From the NCBI RefSeq assembly GCF_014190915.1, contig NZ_JACHVU010000004.1, positions 186,001 to 250,000 on the forward strand: 64,000 nucleotides of DNA. Direction: 5' to 3'. The stretch comes from Mycolicibacterium iranicum (lineage in GTDB: Bacteria > Actinomycetota > Actinomycetes > Mycobacteriales > Mycobacteriaceae). The position numbers and the translations under genes were made by a program. Shown piece by piece: positions 1 through 10,393 of this stretch. Under the pieces are notes generated by a model. It saw only the letters and a list, made by a program, of their open reading frames with translations, did no database searches and had not been told where the DNA came from. Numbering within the stretch: the stretch's first letter is position 1; each line of letters opens with the position of its first letter.

Positions 1-604
1 CGGAGATGTATTGGGTTGGGGGACAGTGCCGACTGGTTTCCAGGTCACCACTGGCACCGGCACGGTCACGTTCACCGGGGTCGGATCGGTGGCGGTGTAT
101 CAGCAGCTGCTGGAGTCGGTGACGTTGACGTCGACCAGTCCTGGGTTGAAGACCGTCTCGTTCACCGTCACTGATGATCAAGGCAAGACCAGTGTGGTTC
201 CGGCCGCCACCGTGGTGACGGTGGTGGGTGTTCCGGGGGTGCAGATCGCTCCGGTGGTGGTGGTGGCTGCGGCTGCGGCGGGGACCACCGGTGAGTCGGT
301 GACGGTCTCCCCGATTATGGTGATCACTGATCTGGATTCTGAAGAGATCCAGTCGGCCACGGTGACGGTGTCCAATCCGGGTGCCGGAGATGTATTGGGC
401 TGGGGGACAGTGCCGACCGGTTTCCAGGTCACCACTGGCACCGGCACGGTCACGTTCACCGGGGTCGGATCGGTGGCGGTGTATCAGCAGCTGCTGGAGT
501 CGGTGACGTTGACGTCGACCAGTCCTGGGTTGAAGACCGTCTCGTTCACCGTCACTGATGATCAAGGCAAGGCCAGTGTGGTTCCGGCCGCCACCGTGGT
601 CACC
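1..604 (+). repeat. Near-identical 384-bp tandem duplication within the repeat protein gene
   Basis: Bases 1-220 reappear at 385-604 with only about three substitutions, giving a period of 384 bp (128 codons). The other repeats in the gene are recognisable only at protein level, so this copy is recent or kept uniform by gene conversion. The left edge of the window cuts the array, so more copies may lie upstream. Confidence 0.9.
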
Positions 605-2566
605 GTCATCGGGTTGTCTGCTGTCGCACCGATCGTCTTGACGTCGGTCGTCAGCGTGTCCTACACCGCCGGAGCGGGAGCTACCCCGGTCGATGCCGGA
701 ATCATTGTGCTCGACGGAGATTCGGCGATGATGTCGGGAGCCACCGTGACAATCACCGACCCTGTCGCAGGCGACGCTCTGACATGGGGCACTCTGCCGA
801 CCGGTGTGTCAGCGGAGTACAACGCAGGAGTACTCACCTTTGACGGTGATGCGACCGTCAGCCAGTACCAGCAGCTTCTACGAACGGTCGCGTTCTCGAC
901 GAACTCGACGGCTCTGTCGTCGATCAGGATGATTTCGTTCACCGTCACCGATGCCCAGCTCAATAGCAGCGCCTCAGGATCGGTAGCGGTCACAGTGGTG
1001 TCCGTACCCGTCCTCGCGACCCCGGTCGTCGTGACCACGGTGGCAAATGTGTCCTACACGGCCGGCGCTACGGCAACAACCGTCGATCCGAATCTCACCC
1101 TCCTCGACGCTGATTCGTCGCAGATCTCCAAAGCTGTGGTATCGGTTGTCGGCGGTGCAACAGCCGGCGAGATCCTGGGCTTCACACCGCAATCGGGTAT
1201 CAGCGGCAATTACAGCGGGGGCGTCCTGACGTTCGAAGGTACCGCTTCACTGAGCGCCTACCAGCAGATCTTGCGCTCGGTGACGTTCACCACGAGTAGC
1301 GGTGCCCTTGCCACCATCAAGAGCATCTCGTTCGTGGTGACCGACGTCGACGGAAAGGTCAGCGCACCGGGCCTCGTCGCGGTGACCGTGGTGTCAGCTC
1401 CTCTCAATGTCGCTCCGCTGGTGATCACCTCGGGTGTCAATCTCACGTACACGGCGGGAACGAGCGCGGTGGCGGTCGACTCAAACCTGGGTCTGCTCGA
1501 TCTCGACTCGAGCACGATTAAAGGGGCGACTGTCAAGATCACGGGCAACTTCAGTGCCGGCGACACGCTAACCTACTCTGCGCAGCAGGGGATTACAGGT
1601 ACATATGACGGGACCTCCGGAACGCTGACGTTCACGGGTGATGCCTCGGTGGCCGACTACCAACAGCTGCTCAGGTCGGTCAAGATCGCGACCAGCTCAA
1701 CGGCGCCGGCAACATTCAAGACGGTGTCGTTCACCGTCACCGATCAGCAGAATTCGTCGAGTCTGCCGGGCTCGGTCACCGTGACCGTGCTGGCTGCGCC
1801 GGTGAACCTCGCACCCCTCGTCACTACGGTGCTCGGCCCGATCTATACGGCGGGAAACACTGCAGTACAGGTGAACCCGTTGCTCACTGTCCTGGATCTC
1901 GATTCGTCGACGATGCAGGGAGCATCAGTGGCGATCACGGGCAACTTCGTATCGGGCGACGTTCTCGGTTTCACTCCTGTGAGCGGCATCGTCGGAAACT
2001 ACAACAGCGCCACGGGAGTCCTGACCTTCACCGGGACCGCCGCCACCGCGACCTATCAGCAGCTGTTGCAATCGGTGACGTTTGCCTCTGGAGCGTCTGG
2101 TTCTACCGATGTGAAGACTGTCACCTTCACCGTGACCGATGCTCTGGGCGCGACGAGCCCGAACGCCACCGCGCTGGTGACGCAGACCGCCAACTCGGCG
2201 CCGGTACTCACGGCCCCGCTCGGCGGTGGTGTGCTCCTACTCGGCGCACAAGTGGTCAGCCCGACCGCGGTGATCCTGGATGACTCCTCGTATTTGAACC
2301 AGGCTGTCGTCACGATCACGAATGTGCAGAGTGTCGACAATCTGACATTCACACCCGTGGGGAACATCACCGGCAACTATGTCAACGGGGTGTTGACGCT
2401 GTCCGGCGAGGGAACGGTGGCGCAGTATCAGGAAGCCATCCGCTCCGTCAGATTCTCCAAGACGGGCCTCAATCTGCTCAGCACCCGCACCGTCACCATG
2501 GTGGTGCGCGACTTCCAGGGGGTTTCCAGCAACACCACGACAGGGTTGTTGACGCTCGTGTTGTAA
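2..2566 (+). CDS. Cadherin-like tandem-repeat surface protein, 5' end missing
   Basis: The frame is open at the left edge, so the N-terminus and any signal peptide lie outside the window; 854 residues are visible. They form one partial and six full repeats of about 110-128 residues. Each contains a T-A-G-x-x-A-x-x-V-D opening, an L-D-x-D-S motif, a T-F-x-G-x-A-x-x-x-x-Y-Q-Q-L-L-x-S-V core and a V-S-F-T-V-T-D ending. This is the cadherin-like fold common in very large bacterial adhesins. The last repeat ends directly at the stop codon, with no membrane anchor, sorting signal or toxin-like domain. The first two repeats are almost identical at DNA level, the later ones diverged. It lies tail to tail with the XPB gene, with only 6 bases between the stops. 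An extracellular adhesive or structural role is inferred from the repeat type only. Confidence 0.8.
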   Translation, partial: GDVLGWGTVPTGFQVTTGTGTVTFTGVGSVAVYQQLLESVTLTSTSPGLKTVSFTVTDDQGKTSVVPAATVVTVVGVPGVQIAPVVVVAAAAAGTTGESVTVSPIMVITDLDSEEIQSATVTVSNPGAGDVLGWGTVPTGFQVTTGTGTVTFTGVGSVAVYQQLLESVTLTSTSPGLKTVSFTVTDDQGKASVVPAATVVTVIGLSAVAPIVLTSVVSVSYTAGAGATPVDAGIIVLDGDSAMMSGATVTITDPVAGDALTWGTLPTGVSAEYNAGVLTFDGDATVSQYQQLLRTVAFSTNSTALSSIRMISFTVTDAQLNSSASGSVAVTVVSVPVLATPVVVTTVANVSYTAGATATTVDPNLTLLDADSSQISKAVVSVVGGATAGEILGFTPQSGISGNYSGGVLTFEGTASLSAYQQILRSVTFTTSSGALATIKSISFVVTDVDGKVSAPGLVAVTVVSAPLNVAPLVITSGVNLTYTAGTSAVAVDSNLGLLDLDSSTIKGATVKITGNFSAGDTLTYSAQQGITGTYDGTSGTLTFTGDASVADYQQLLRSVKIATSSTAPATFKTVSFTVTDQQNSSSLPGSVTVTVLAAPVNLAPLVTTVLGPIYTAGNTAVQVNPLLTVLDLDSSTMQGASVAITGNFVSGDVLGFTPVSGIVGNYNSATGVLTFTGTAATATYQQLLQSVTFASGASGSTDVKTVTFTVTDALGATSPNATALVTQTANSAPVLTAPLGGGVLLLGAQVVSPTAVILDDSSYLNQAVVTITNVQSVDNLTFTPVGNITGNYVNGVLTLSGEGTVAQYQEAIRSVRFSKTGLNLLSTRTVTMVVRDFQGVSSNTTTGLLTLVL

Positions 2567-2572
2567 CGGGTC

Positions 2573-4222
2573 CTAGATCGCAGGGCCGAGCAGGTCGTCG
2601 GCGTCCTTGATGACGTAGCCGTAGCCCTGCTCGGCCAGGAAGCGCTGCCGGTGTGCGGCGTACTCCGCATCGAGGCTGTCACGGGAGACGACCGAATAGA
2701 ACACGGCGCCACCGCCGTCGGCCTTGGGGCGCAGAAGTCGGCCCAGGCGCTGCGCCTCCTCCTGACGTGAACCAAAAGTTCCCGAAACCTGCACTGCAAC
2801 ACTGGCTTCCGGCAAGTCGATGGAGAAGTTGGCCACCTTCGAGACCACCAGCGTACGGATGTCACCGCGGCGGAAACTATCGAACAACTCCTCCCGCTCG
2901 GCCGTCTTCGTCGACCCCTGGATCACCGGGGCGTTCAACTCGGTGCCCAGTTCTTCCAGCTGGTCCAGATACGCGCCGATCACGAGCGTCGGTTCTTTCG
3001 GATGCCGATCGAGGATCGACTTGACCACCGCGATCTTCGTGTGGGCAGTCGCGCACAGTTTGTAGCGTTCCTCTGGCTCCGCCGTGGCGTAGAGCATGCG
3101 TTCGTTGTCGGTCATCGTGACCCGAACCTCCACGCACTCGGCCGGTGCGATCCACCCTTGCGCCTCGATGTCTTTCCACGGTGCGTCGTACCGCTTGGGT
3201 CCGATGAGCGAGAACACATCGCCTTCGCGGCCGTCTTCGCGGATCAGCGTGGCCGTGAGTCCGAGGCGGCGGCGGGACTGCAGGTCCGCCGTCATTCGAA
3301 AGACGGGCGCGGGCAGAAGATGCACCTCGTCGTAGATGATCAGTCCCCAGTCCCGGCTGTCGAACAGCTCAAGATGCTTGTACTCACCCTTGGTACGTCG
3401 GGTGATCACCTGGTACGTCGCGATCGTCACGGGCCGGATCTCTTTACGCTCGCCCGAGTACTCGCCGATTTCATTCTCGGTCAGGGATGTTCGCGCGATG
3501 AGCTCCCTCTTCCACTGGCGGCCCGCCACCGTGTTGGTGACGAGGATCAGCGTGGTCGCCCCGGCTTTGGCCATCGCAGCGGCACCGACCAAAGTCTTGC
3601 CGGCGCCGCACGGGAGTACCACGACGCCGGATCCGCCGTCCCAGAACGAGTCTGCGGCCATCTGCTGGTAGTCACGCAGCTGCCAGCCGTCCTGATCGAG
3701 GTCGATCGGGTGTGCTTCGCCGTCGACGTAGCCCGCCAGATCCTCGGCCGGCCAACCGATTTTGAGCAGCATCTGCTTGACGCGACCGCGCTCGCTGTTG
3801 TGCACGAGGACGGTGTCGTCGTCGATACGTGCACCGAGCATCGGTGCGATCTTCTTGTTGCGGAGCACCTCTTCGAGTACCGCACGATCGAAACTGACCA
3901 GCATCAGACCGTGTGCCGGGTGTTTGACGAGCTGCAGGCGCCCGTACCGCGCCATCGTGTCGACGATGTCGACCAGGAGCGGCTGCGGGACGGCATAGCG
4001 GGAGAAGGACACGAGGGCGTCAACAACCTGCTCGGCATCGTGTCCCGCCGCGCGTGCGTTCCACAGGGCCAACGGGGTGATGCGATAGGTGTGCACGTGC
4101 TCGGGTGCACGCTCCAGTTCGGCGAACGGGGCGATCGCCGCGCGGGCCGCTCCGGCCAGCTCGTGATCGATCTCGAGCAGCACCGTCTTGTCGGACTGCA
4201 CGATCAGCGGGCCGTCAGTCAT
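2573..4222 (-). CDS. DNA repair helicase XPB
   Basis: A 549-residue superfamily 2 helicase of the XPB/ERCC3 family, homologue of Rv0861c. These are ATP-dependent 3'-5' DNA helicases linked to nucleotide excision repair. An N-terminal domain (about residues 1-170) precedes helicase domain 1, with Walker A C-G-A-G-K-T at 205-210, the D-E-V-H box at 298-301 and the XPB-specific R-E-D motif at 328-330. Helicase domain 2 follows, with V-I-Q-G-S-T and a Q-R-L-G-R-L-L-R motif VI. Length and domain order are normal for the bacterial family. The ATG start has a G-rich Shine-Dalgarno-like stretch upstream and overlaps the stop of a 15-codon ORF (ATGA). Its genetic neighbour upstream encodes a helicase-associated protein, as in M. 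tuberculosis. Confidence 0.93.
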   Translation of the reverse strand: MTDGPLIVQSDKTVLLEIDHELAGAARAAIAPFAELERAPEHVHTYRITPLALWNARAAGHDAEQVVDALVSFSRYAVPQPLLVDIVDTMARYGRLQLVKHPAHGLMLVSFDRAVLEEVLRNKKIAPMLGARIDDDTVLVHNSERGRVKQMLLKIGWPAEDLAGYVDGEAHPIDLDQDGWQLRDYQQMAADSFWDGGSGVVVLPCGAGKTLVGAAAMAKAGATTLILVTNTVAGRQWKRELIARTSLTENEIGEYSGERKEIRPVTIATYQVITRRTKGEYKHLELFDSRDWGLIIYDEVHLLPAPVFRMTADLQSRRRLGLTATLIREDGREGDVFSLIGPKRYDAPWKDIEAQGWIAPAECVEVRVTMTDNERMLYATAEPEERYKLCATAHTKIAVVKSILDRHPKEPTLVIGAYLDQLEELGTELNAPVIQGSTKTAEREELFDSFRRGDIRTLVVSKVANFSIDLPEASVAVQVSGTFGSRQEEAQRLGRLLRPKADGGGAVFYSVVSRDSLDAEYAAHRQRFLAEQGYGYVIKDADDLLGPAI

Positions 4223-4266
4223 CGCGTCCCCACCCTGTTGCCTGCGATAAAGTCACGATTTCCCAT
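4219..4266 (-). CDS. Possible 15-codon upstream ORF coupled to XPB
   Basis: An ATG-initiated frame encodes M-G-N-R-D-F-I-A-G-N-R-V-G-T-R. It ends in a TGA that overlaps the XPB start codon as ATGA. Such 4-base overlaps favour translational coupling. No clear -10 element fits a leaderless start here, so it could simply be a chance frame. It gains weight because the gene next to it carries two short ORFs with the same stop-start geometry. Confidence 0.35.
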   Translation of the reverse strand: MGNRDFIAGNRVGTR

Positions 4267-4427
4267 TATTCCGGGTCGTGAGGAGTGCCCGCCGCAACGA
4301 CTGCGTCACTCCGCCCGTTCCCCGGGGTGGGGGATTTGCTGCGCGCCGCGCTCTGCAGATCTCGGGCCTGTTATGAGCCATGGGAGAGCGCCCTTGTGCT
4401 TTGCCGGATTGCGCGGCTGGCGAAACG

Positions 4428-6701
4428 TCAGTCGGAGTCCGCAGAGACGACGGACGTGACGCGGTGGATGGCGAACTCCCGTACCCGTCCCGAGGCCGGG
4501 TCGTAGGCGGTCAATTGGCCCCCGCGGACATTGATCGGGGCCACGACCCGCTGGGTGGCCACGCCTGCGGGGTCGACATAGCCGATCACCACCGACTCCT
4601 GGTGGTGCGCCGCCTGCTGCAGCTCGGAGATGGCGACCGCCGGGTCCAGCCTCGACGCCGACGACGGTGCCGACGCCACTTTGCGCAGCACCGCGACGAT
4701 CGCTGCCAGCGTCTGATCCGTCGGTGCCGGGTTGTGCCGGTATCCGCGTCGGCGCCCCGGCACCGGCACCCGCGCCCCGCGGCTGCGCAGATCGACGATG
4801 GCGCCGGTCGCATCCTCGGCTGCCGGTGCGAAACCGGCAGCGCGCAGCGCGCTGAGGACATCGGAGATCGGGGCTTGGGACACTGCCACCGTCGGCGCGA
4901 GCAGGCGCAGTTCGACCGCTTCGGTCGCCGGCGCGGCGACGGCCTGGGCCAGCAGGGCCGCGTCCTCGCAGCGGACGAAGGACGCCGCCATGCCGACGCG
5001 CAACTGGCCGTGCCGCCTGGCGACGTCATCGATCAGATAGGACAGTGCCTGTGGCACAGGGGTTTTGGAGTAGCGGTTGAACAGTGCATGGAGCTCGCCC
5101 GCGGTCTTGCCCGTGTCGAGGGCACGGCGCACCGACGATTCGTCGATGCGGTACACCATGGCCGCACCAGCGGATTCGACATTGGCGACCGTCGAGAGCT
5201 GTTCGGCCAGCGTGCGCTCCAGTGGACCCGGGACCACGACGGTGAGGTCCGCCTGCAACAGAAAGTGGTCGATGGGGGACGGCAGAACCTTCTCCATCGC
5301 AGCGATCACCGCGTCATCGCCGTCCCCACTCAGCAGCTTGCGAAGGGGGCTCGCAATGGCCCCGCGCCCGACTGCCCCCACGGCATGGGCCTCGGTGAGT
5401 AGGTCGGCGACGGGATCGCGCTGCAGTCGCACGGCCCAGCGCGGCCGCCTCCACACCATCGCCGCGGACGCGCTGTCCGCGTCCACCCCGGCCCCGGCCG
5501 GCAAGTCGCTCAAGGTGTCGAGAAGAAGTCTGCGATCCAGCGGTGCCGCCGTCGAGAACAGCGAATCTGACAGCGCTGCATAAGGTTTGCCGTCGGGCCC
5601 GCGGGTGCCGACCAGACTCGGACGCCCGGGGAGATCGATCCAGGCCGAGACGAGGAGATGCCACCGCGCGGCCGTCGACGATTCGACGAACCGGTCGGCA
5701 GCCACGGTCGGCGCCCACACCGAACCGGCGGCGTCGGTCGGGTCGGGCTCGGGGATGCCGGGCGCGATCAGGCCGGCCGCCGCGGCCACCTCGAGAATCA
5801 GGCCGAGCCGGCGGTCCTCGATGCCGGTGACCTTGGTGAGCCGCTTGACCTCACGTATGCCCAGACCGCCGCTGCGCAGCTCCACGACCGGTGCGTCGCT
5901 GAGCGTCTCCAGCACCATCTCAACTTCGCGAAGCAGATCGAGCGCCGCCCCGGCGGCCACCGCGTCGACATCGGCACCCTTCGTCTTCGTGACCGTCGGG
6001 TCCGGCTTCGACAAGCTGACCGGGCCGGGCGTCTCCCCGCGCAGGACCTGTCCCACGAGGCGCGGCAGGATGACCGTGTCGTCGTCGAGCCGGCGCAACA
6101 GTCCGGCGGCCAGCAGCCGGGGCACCGGCCGATCCGGCGGGGTCCCCGGCATCGCGTCACGGGTGCGGCCGATGGGTGATCCCTCCAGCAGCTTGTCCAG
6201 CAGCTCACGCGCGCCGGCGTCGAGGGACTCCACAGCCACTCTGATATCGCCGGGCGTCAGGGCCGCACTCTCCACCGTCGCCTGCCCCGGGTACCACGGC
6301 AGGCTCGAGGCAACCTCCGCGGCGACGCGCAGGGCGCCCTCGCCGGTCAGATCGCCCCACACCAGCGCGCGATCGCAGAGGTCGTCGACGGCGGCACGGA
6401 GGTCGGCGTGGTCGGCGCGCTCGCCGAACAGCTCGGCGAGCTCACCGAACGTCGCGGTCGTGGTCTCCGCGTGCAACGTGAGCAGGGCGTCGAGCACGGC
6501 CATGTGCAGGAAATCGAGGTCGTCGGTGGCAGCCTTGACGGATTGGCGCGCCGCAGCCCGGGCGGCCAGCGCAGCGATGCTGCCCGGCGGAGGCTGGGTG
6601 AGGTCAGGCCGCAGTCGCAGCAGTCGAATGAGCTGCGCGTCGTCGCCGTCGGCCAGCCAAGCAGCCAACGGCACGCCAGGAACCTTCGCCCCGGTGCTCA
6701 T
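4428..6701 (-). CDS. Helicase-associated domain protein (Rv0862c homologue)
   Basis: A 757-residue protein with no Walker motifs. It matches the mycobacterial Rv0862c family, which carries a helicase C-terminal-like / XPB N-terminal-like region without an ATPase core. The middle and C-terminal parts (about residues 430-750) hold V-V-P-G-P-L-E-R-T-L-A followed by a Y-R-I-D-E-S-S-V-R-R-A-L-D segment typical of that domain. The tail contains a basic R-G-R-R-R-G-Y-R stretch and a G-Y-V-D-P-A-G motif. It is adjacent to XPB and on the same strand, separated by about 200 bases, which suggests a shared role in DNA repair; that role is inferred. The ATG at 6701 overlaps the stop of a duplicated 11-codon upstream ORF. 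Confidence 0.8.
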   Translation of the reverse strand: MSTGAKVPGVPLAAWLADGDDAQLIRLLRLRPDLTQPPPGSIAALAARAAARQSVKAATDDLDFLHMAVLDALLTLHAETTTATFGELAELFGERADHADLRAAVDDLCDRALVWGDLTGEGALRVAAEVASSLPWYPGQATVESAALTPGDIRVAVESLDAGARELLDKLLEGSPIGRTRDAMPGTPPDRPVPRLLAAGLLRRLDDDTVILPRLVGQVLRGETPGPVSLSKPDPTVTKTKGADVDAVAAGAALDLLREVEMVLETLSDAPVVELRSGGLGIREVKRLTKVTGIEDRRLGLILEVAAAAGLIAPGIPEPDPTDAAGSVWAPTVAADRFVESSTAARWHLLVSAWIDLPGRPSLVGTRGPDGKPYAALSDSLFSTAAPLDRRLLLDTLSDLPAGAGVDADSASAAMVWRRPRWAVRLQRDPVADLLTEAHAVGAVGRGAIASPLRKLLSGDGDDAVIAAMEKVLPSPIDHFLLQADLTVVVPGPLERTLAEQLSTVANVESAGAAMVYRIDESSVRRALDTGKTAGELHALFNRYSKTPVPQALSYLIDDVARRHGQLRVGMAASFVRCEDAALLAQAVAAPATEAVELRLLAPTVAVSQAPISDVLSALRAAGFAPAAEDATGAIVDLRSRGARVPVPGRRRGYRHNPAPTDQTLAAIVAVLRKVASAPSSASRLDPAVAISELQQAAHHQESVVIGYVDPAGVATQRVVAPINVRGGQLTAYDPASGRVREFAIHRVTSVVSADSD

Positions 6702-6760
6702 CGGCTGTTACTGCTCTTCGTGCAAGCCCTCATCGGCTCCTACTGCTCTTCGTGCAAGCC
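6697..6760. repeat. Two-copy 32-bp tandem repeat carrying the upstream ORFs
   Basis: Copy 1 spans 6697-6728 and copy 2 spans 6729-6760; they differ at only two bases. A third, partial copy of about 7 bases follows. The 32-bp period keeps each ATGA stop/start junction intact even though 32 is not a multiple of three. This works because each short ORF is complete within 36 bases, including the 4-base overlap. Confidence 0.9.
6698..6733 (-). CDS. 11-codon upstream ORF, copy 2, coupled to the helicase-associated gene
   Basis: Encodes M-R-A-C-T-K-S-S-N-S-R and stops with TGA. Its last four bases (ATGA) contain the start codon of the 757-residue protein. It is the downstream copy of a 32-bp tandem duplication. 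A ribosome ending here would be placed on the main start codon. Confidence 0.5.
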   Translation of the reverse strand: MRACTKSSNSR

Positions 6761-6765
6761 CTCAT
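6730..6765 (-). CDS. 11-codon upstream ORF, copy 1, probably leaderless
   Basis: Encodes M-R-A-C-T-K-S-S-R-S-R. Its stop overlaps the ATG of copy 2 as ATGA, so the three frames form a chain of coupled starts. A TACGCT -10-like hexamer at 6779-6774 (minus strand) ends 8 bases before this ATG, the spacing expected when transcription begins at the start codon. Confidence 0.5.
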   Translation of the reverse strand: MRACTKSSRSR

Positions 6766-6773
6766 CGCTGACC

Positions 6774-6779
6774 AGCGTA
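6774..6779 (-). promoter_or_regulatory. -10 element for the upstream ORF chain
   Basis: TACGCT on the minus strand fits the mycobacterial TANNNT -10 consensus and lies 8 bases before the ATG of copy 1. No convincing -35 element is visible, which is common in mycobacteria. This is a candidate only. Confidence 0.4.
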
Positions 6780-6830
6780 AAGGAGCCTCCCGACCTCGCC
6801 AGCCGCTGATGGGCCTGCCACAATGTCTTC

Positions 6831-7016
6831 GTGGCTGATGACAAGAAGAATCGATACGTCGATCCCGGCTGGCCCACGACCGATGCCGACGACCATGCGG
6901 TCAGTGAGCTGGCCGCCGACCGCACCGGCGCGCTGTCCCCGTTCGGTGACATCACGTTCCCGCTGCCGGCCGAGACACTGCCGTTCATCCAATCAGTAAC
7001 CGTCGTCAACAAGTAG
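6831..7016 (+). CDS. Small conserved mycobacterial protein (Rv0863-like)
   Basis: A 61-residue hydrophilic protein with no recognised domain, signal peptide or membrane segment. It starts at GTG; a CACAAT hexamer ends 6 bases upstream, which would fit a leaderless start. Its stop codon overlaps the moaC start by one base (TAGTG), so it is probably the first gene of the molybdopterin operon. The position matches Rv0863, a short hypothetical gene before moaC in M. tuberculosis. Function unknown. Confidence 0.65.
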   Translation: MADDKKNRYVDPGWPTTDADDHAVSELAADRTGALSPFGDITFPLPAETLPFIQSVTVVNK

Positions 7017-7501
7017 TGGTGGCCGACCGCCTCTCGCATCTCGACGAGACCGGCGCGGCCCACATGGTCGACGTCACGGCCAAGGACGCCACCAAACGGG
7101 TCGCTGTGGCCGTGGGCACGGTGCACACCAGGCCGGACGTCATCGCGATGATCGCTGCGAACGGGCTGCCGAAGGGTGACGCGCTCGCCACCGCGCGCGT
7201 TGCCGGCATCATGGCCGCAAAGCGCACGAGCGATCTCATCCCCCTGTGTCACCCACTGGCCCTCACCGGCGTGGACGTCGACTTCGTCATCGGAGGCGAC
7301 GACGATCCAGGGGCGGTCACCATCACGGCCACCGTGCGTACCACTGACCGCACCGGCGTCGAGATGGAGGCCCTCACCGCCGTCAGTGTCTCCGCGTTGA
7401 CGGTGTACGACATGATCAAGGCCGTCGACAGGGCAGCGACCATCGACGACATCCACGTCATCCGCAAAGAAGGCGGCAAGACCGGAACGTGGGTCAGGTG
7501 A
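7016..7501 (+). CDS. moaC: Cyclic pyranopterin monophosphate synthase MoaC
   Basis: A 161-residue protein. MoaC converts the 3',8-cyclo-GTP made by MoaA into cyclic pyranopterin monophosphate, the first stable intermediate of molybdenum cofactor synthesis, in the cytoplasm. The family signature [13 protein letters not shown] is present, as are M-V-D-V-T near the N-terminus and a V-E-M-E-A-L-T-A segment with K-E-G-G-K at the C-terminal end. The length is normal. The GTG start overlaps the previous stop by one base. The 3' end overlaps mog by four bases (GTGA), indicating a tight operon. Its partner moaA is about 3 kb away on the opposite strand. Confidence 0.94.
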   Translation: MVADRLSHLDETGAAHMVDVTAKDATKRVAVAVGTVHTRPDVIAMIAANGLPKGDALATARVAGIMAAKRTSDLIPLCHPLALTGVDVDFVIGGDDDPGAVTITATVRTTDRTGVEMEALTAVSVSALTVYDMIKAVDRAATIDDIHVIRKEGGKTGTWVR

Positions 7502-7977
7502 CGCGGTCGGGTCGGGTCATCATCGCGTCGACCCGGGCGTCGAGCGGCGTGTACGAAGACAAGACCGGCCCGGTCCTGGTCGAGTGGCTCCGGGCCCGAG
7601 GGATCGACTCACCGCCGCCCGTCGTCGTCGCCGACGGCGATCCGGTCGCCCAGGCGTTGCGAACGGCGCTCGCCGAGGACCCGGACATCATCGTGACCTC
7701 CGGTGGCACCGGCATCTCGCCGACCGACTCCACACCACAGGTCACCGCCGAGGTGCTCGATTACGAGATCCCCGGACTTGCCGACGCGATCCGGCGCTCC
7801 GGTCTGCCGCACGTTCCGACGTCGATCCTGTCCCGCGGCATCTGCGGTGTTGCGGGCCGAACGCTGATCGTGAACCTGCCGGGCTCCCTGGGCGGGGTGA
7901 AGGACGGACTCGCCGTGCTCGGCGACGTGCTCGATCACGCCCTCGATCAACGTCAAGGCAAGGATCATTCGCGATGA
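7498..7977 (+). CDS. mog: Molybdopterin adenylyltransferase-like protein Mog/MoaB
   Basis: A 159-residue member of the MoaB/Mog family, which adenylylates molybdopterin before molybdate insertion. The family motif [11 protein letters not shown] is present, followed by I-P-G-L-A-D-A-I-R and a C-terminal N-L-P-G-S motif. The GTG at 7498 is chosen because it overlaps the moaC stop as GTGA; an in-frame GTG at 7489 is the alternative. It corresponds to Rv0865. Sequence alone does not settle whether the enzyme is a Mog-type adenylyltransferase or an inactive MoaB. Confidence 0.88.
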   Translation: MTRSGRVIIASTRASSGVYEDKTGPVLVEWLRARGIDSPPPVVVADGDPVAQALRTALAEDPDIIVTSGGTGISPTDSTPQVTAEVLDYEIPGLADAIRRSGLPHVPTSILSRGICGVAGRTLIVNLPGSLGGVKDGLAVLGDVLDHALDQRQGKDHSR

Positions 7978-8389
7978 CCGCCGTGGTGCGCGCTGCCCTC
8001 ACCGAACAGCCCATCGACTCTGCGCACCACGAAGAGCTGGTCTCCCACGAGTCCGCCGGCGCCGTGGTCGCATTCGCCGGCGTCGTCCGTGACCACGACG
8101 GGGGTCGTACGGTCACCAGACTGGAGTACTCCGCGCATCCCACGGCCGAGCAGACACTCGCCGACGTCGTCGCCGAGGTGGCGGCCGAGAGCCCGGGGGT
8201 GCGCGCGATCGCGGTGAGCCACCGGGTGGGCCCGCTGAACATCGGCGATGCCGCGCTGGTGGCCGCCGTCGCCGCCGACCACCGCGGCGCAGCGTTCGAA
8301 ACCTGCGCGCGGCTGGTCGACCGGGTCAAGGAACGGCTACCGGTGTGGAAGCACCAGTTCTTCGCCGACGGCACCGACGAATGGGTGAA

Positions 8390-8399
<10 letters not shown>
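7974..8399 (+). CDS. moaE: Molybdopterin synthase catalytic subunit MoaE
   Basis: A 141-residue MoaE (Rv0866 family). With MoaD it transfers sulfur to cyclic pyranopterin monophosphate to form molybdopterin. Diagnostic segments are [30 protein letters not shown] and the active-site region [12 protein letters not shown], whose lysines are conserved. The ATG overlaps the mog stop as ATGA. The gene ends 6 bases from the convergent rpfA stop. The matching moaD lies on the opposite strand beyond rpfA. Confidence 0.93.
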
Positions 8400-10112
<1,713 letters not shown>

Positions 10113-10352
10113 CCCGCGCACCAACGGATGGAGCTCGGCGCAATTGGTGACGCGGCAGGCGATCGATTGTGGGGGTTGATCGCCTGGTTCAGAACCGTAT
10201 CGGCTCTCCGGGGAGTCGTCACCTTTTGCTCAACGCCGTGTCGACGTCGGCGGCAAATACTAAAAAAACTCTAAAAGACCAAGAGAGACCGTTGTTCCTG
10301 CAGGTGCCGGTCGCCTCAACCTCGCCGTAGCCATCCCGTGACCATTCCGTGA

Positions 10353-10368
10353 TGTGACGCAAATCACG
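10353..10368. promoter_or_regulatory. CRP (Rv3676-type) binding site upstream of rpfA
   Basis: TGTGA-N6-TCACG matches the mycobacterial CRP half-sites with the canonical 6-base spacer. It lies inside a larger inverted repeat, TTCCGTGAT (10345-10353) and ATCACGGAA (10363-10371). CRP control of rpfA is established in M. tuberculosis. The rest of the 467-base moaD-rpfA gap (9927-10393) holds the riboswitch and an AT-rich stretch near 10258-10275 that may contain the promoter; no gene is seen. Confidence 0.7.
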
Positions 10369-10393
10369 GAATAGACTCGGCGAATCGGTCTAG

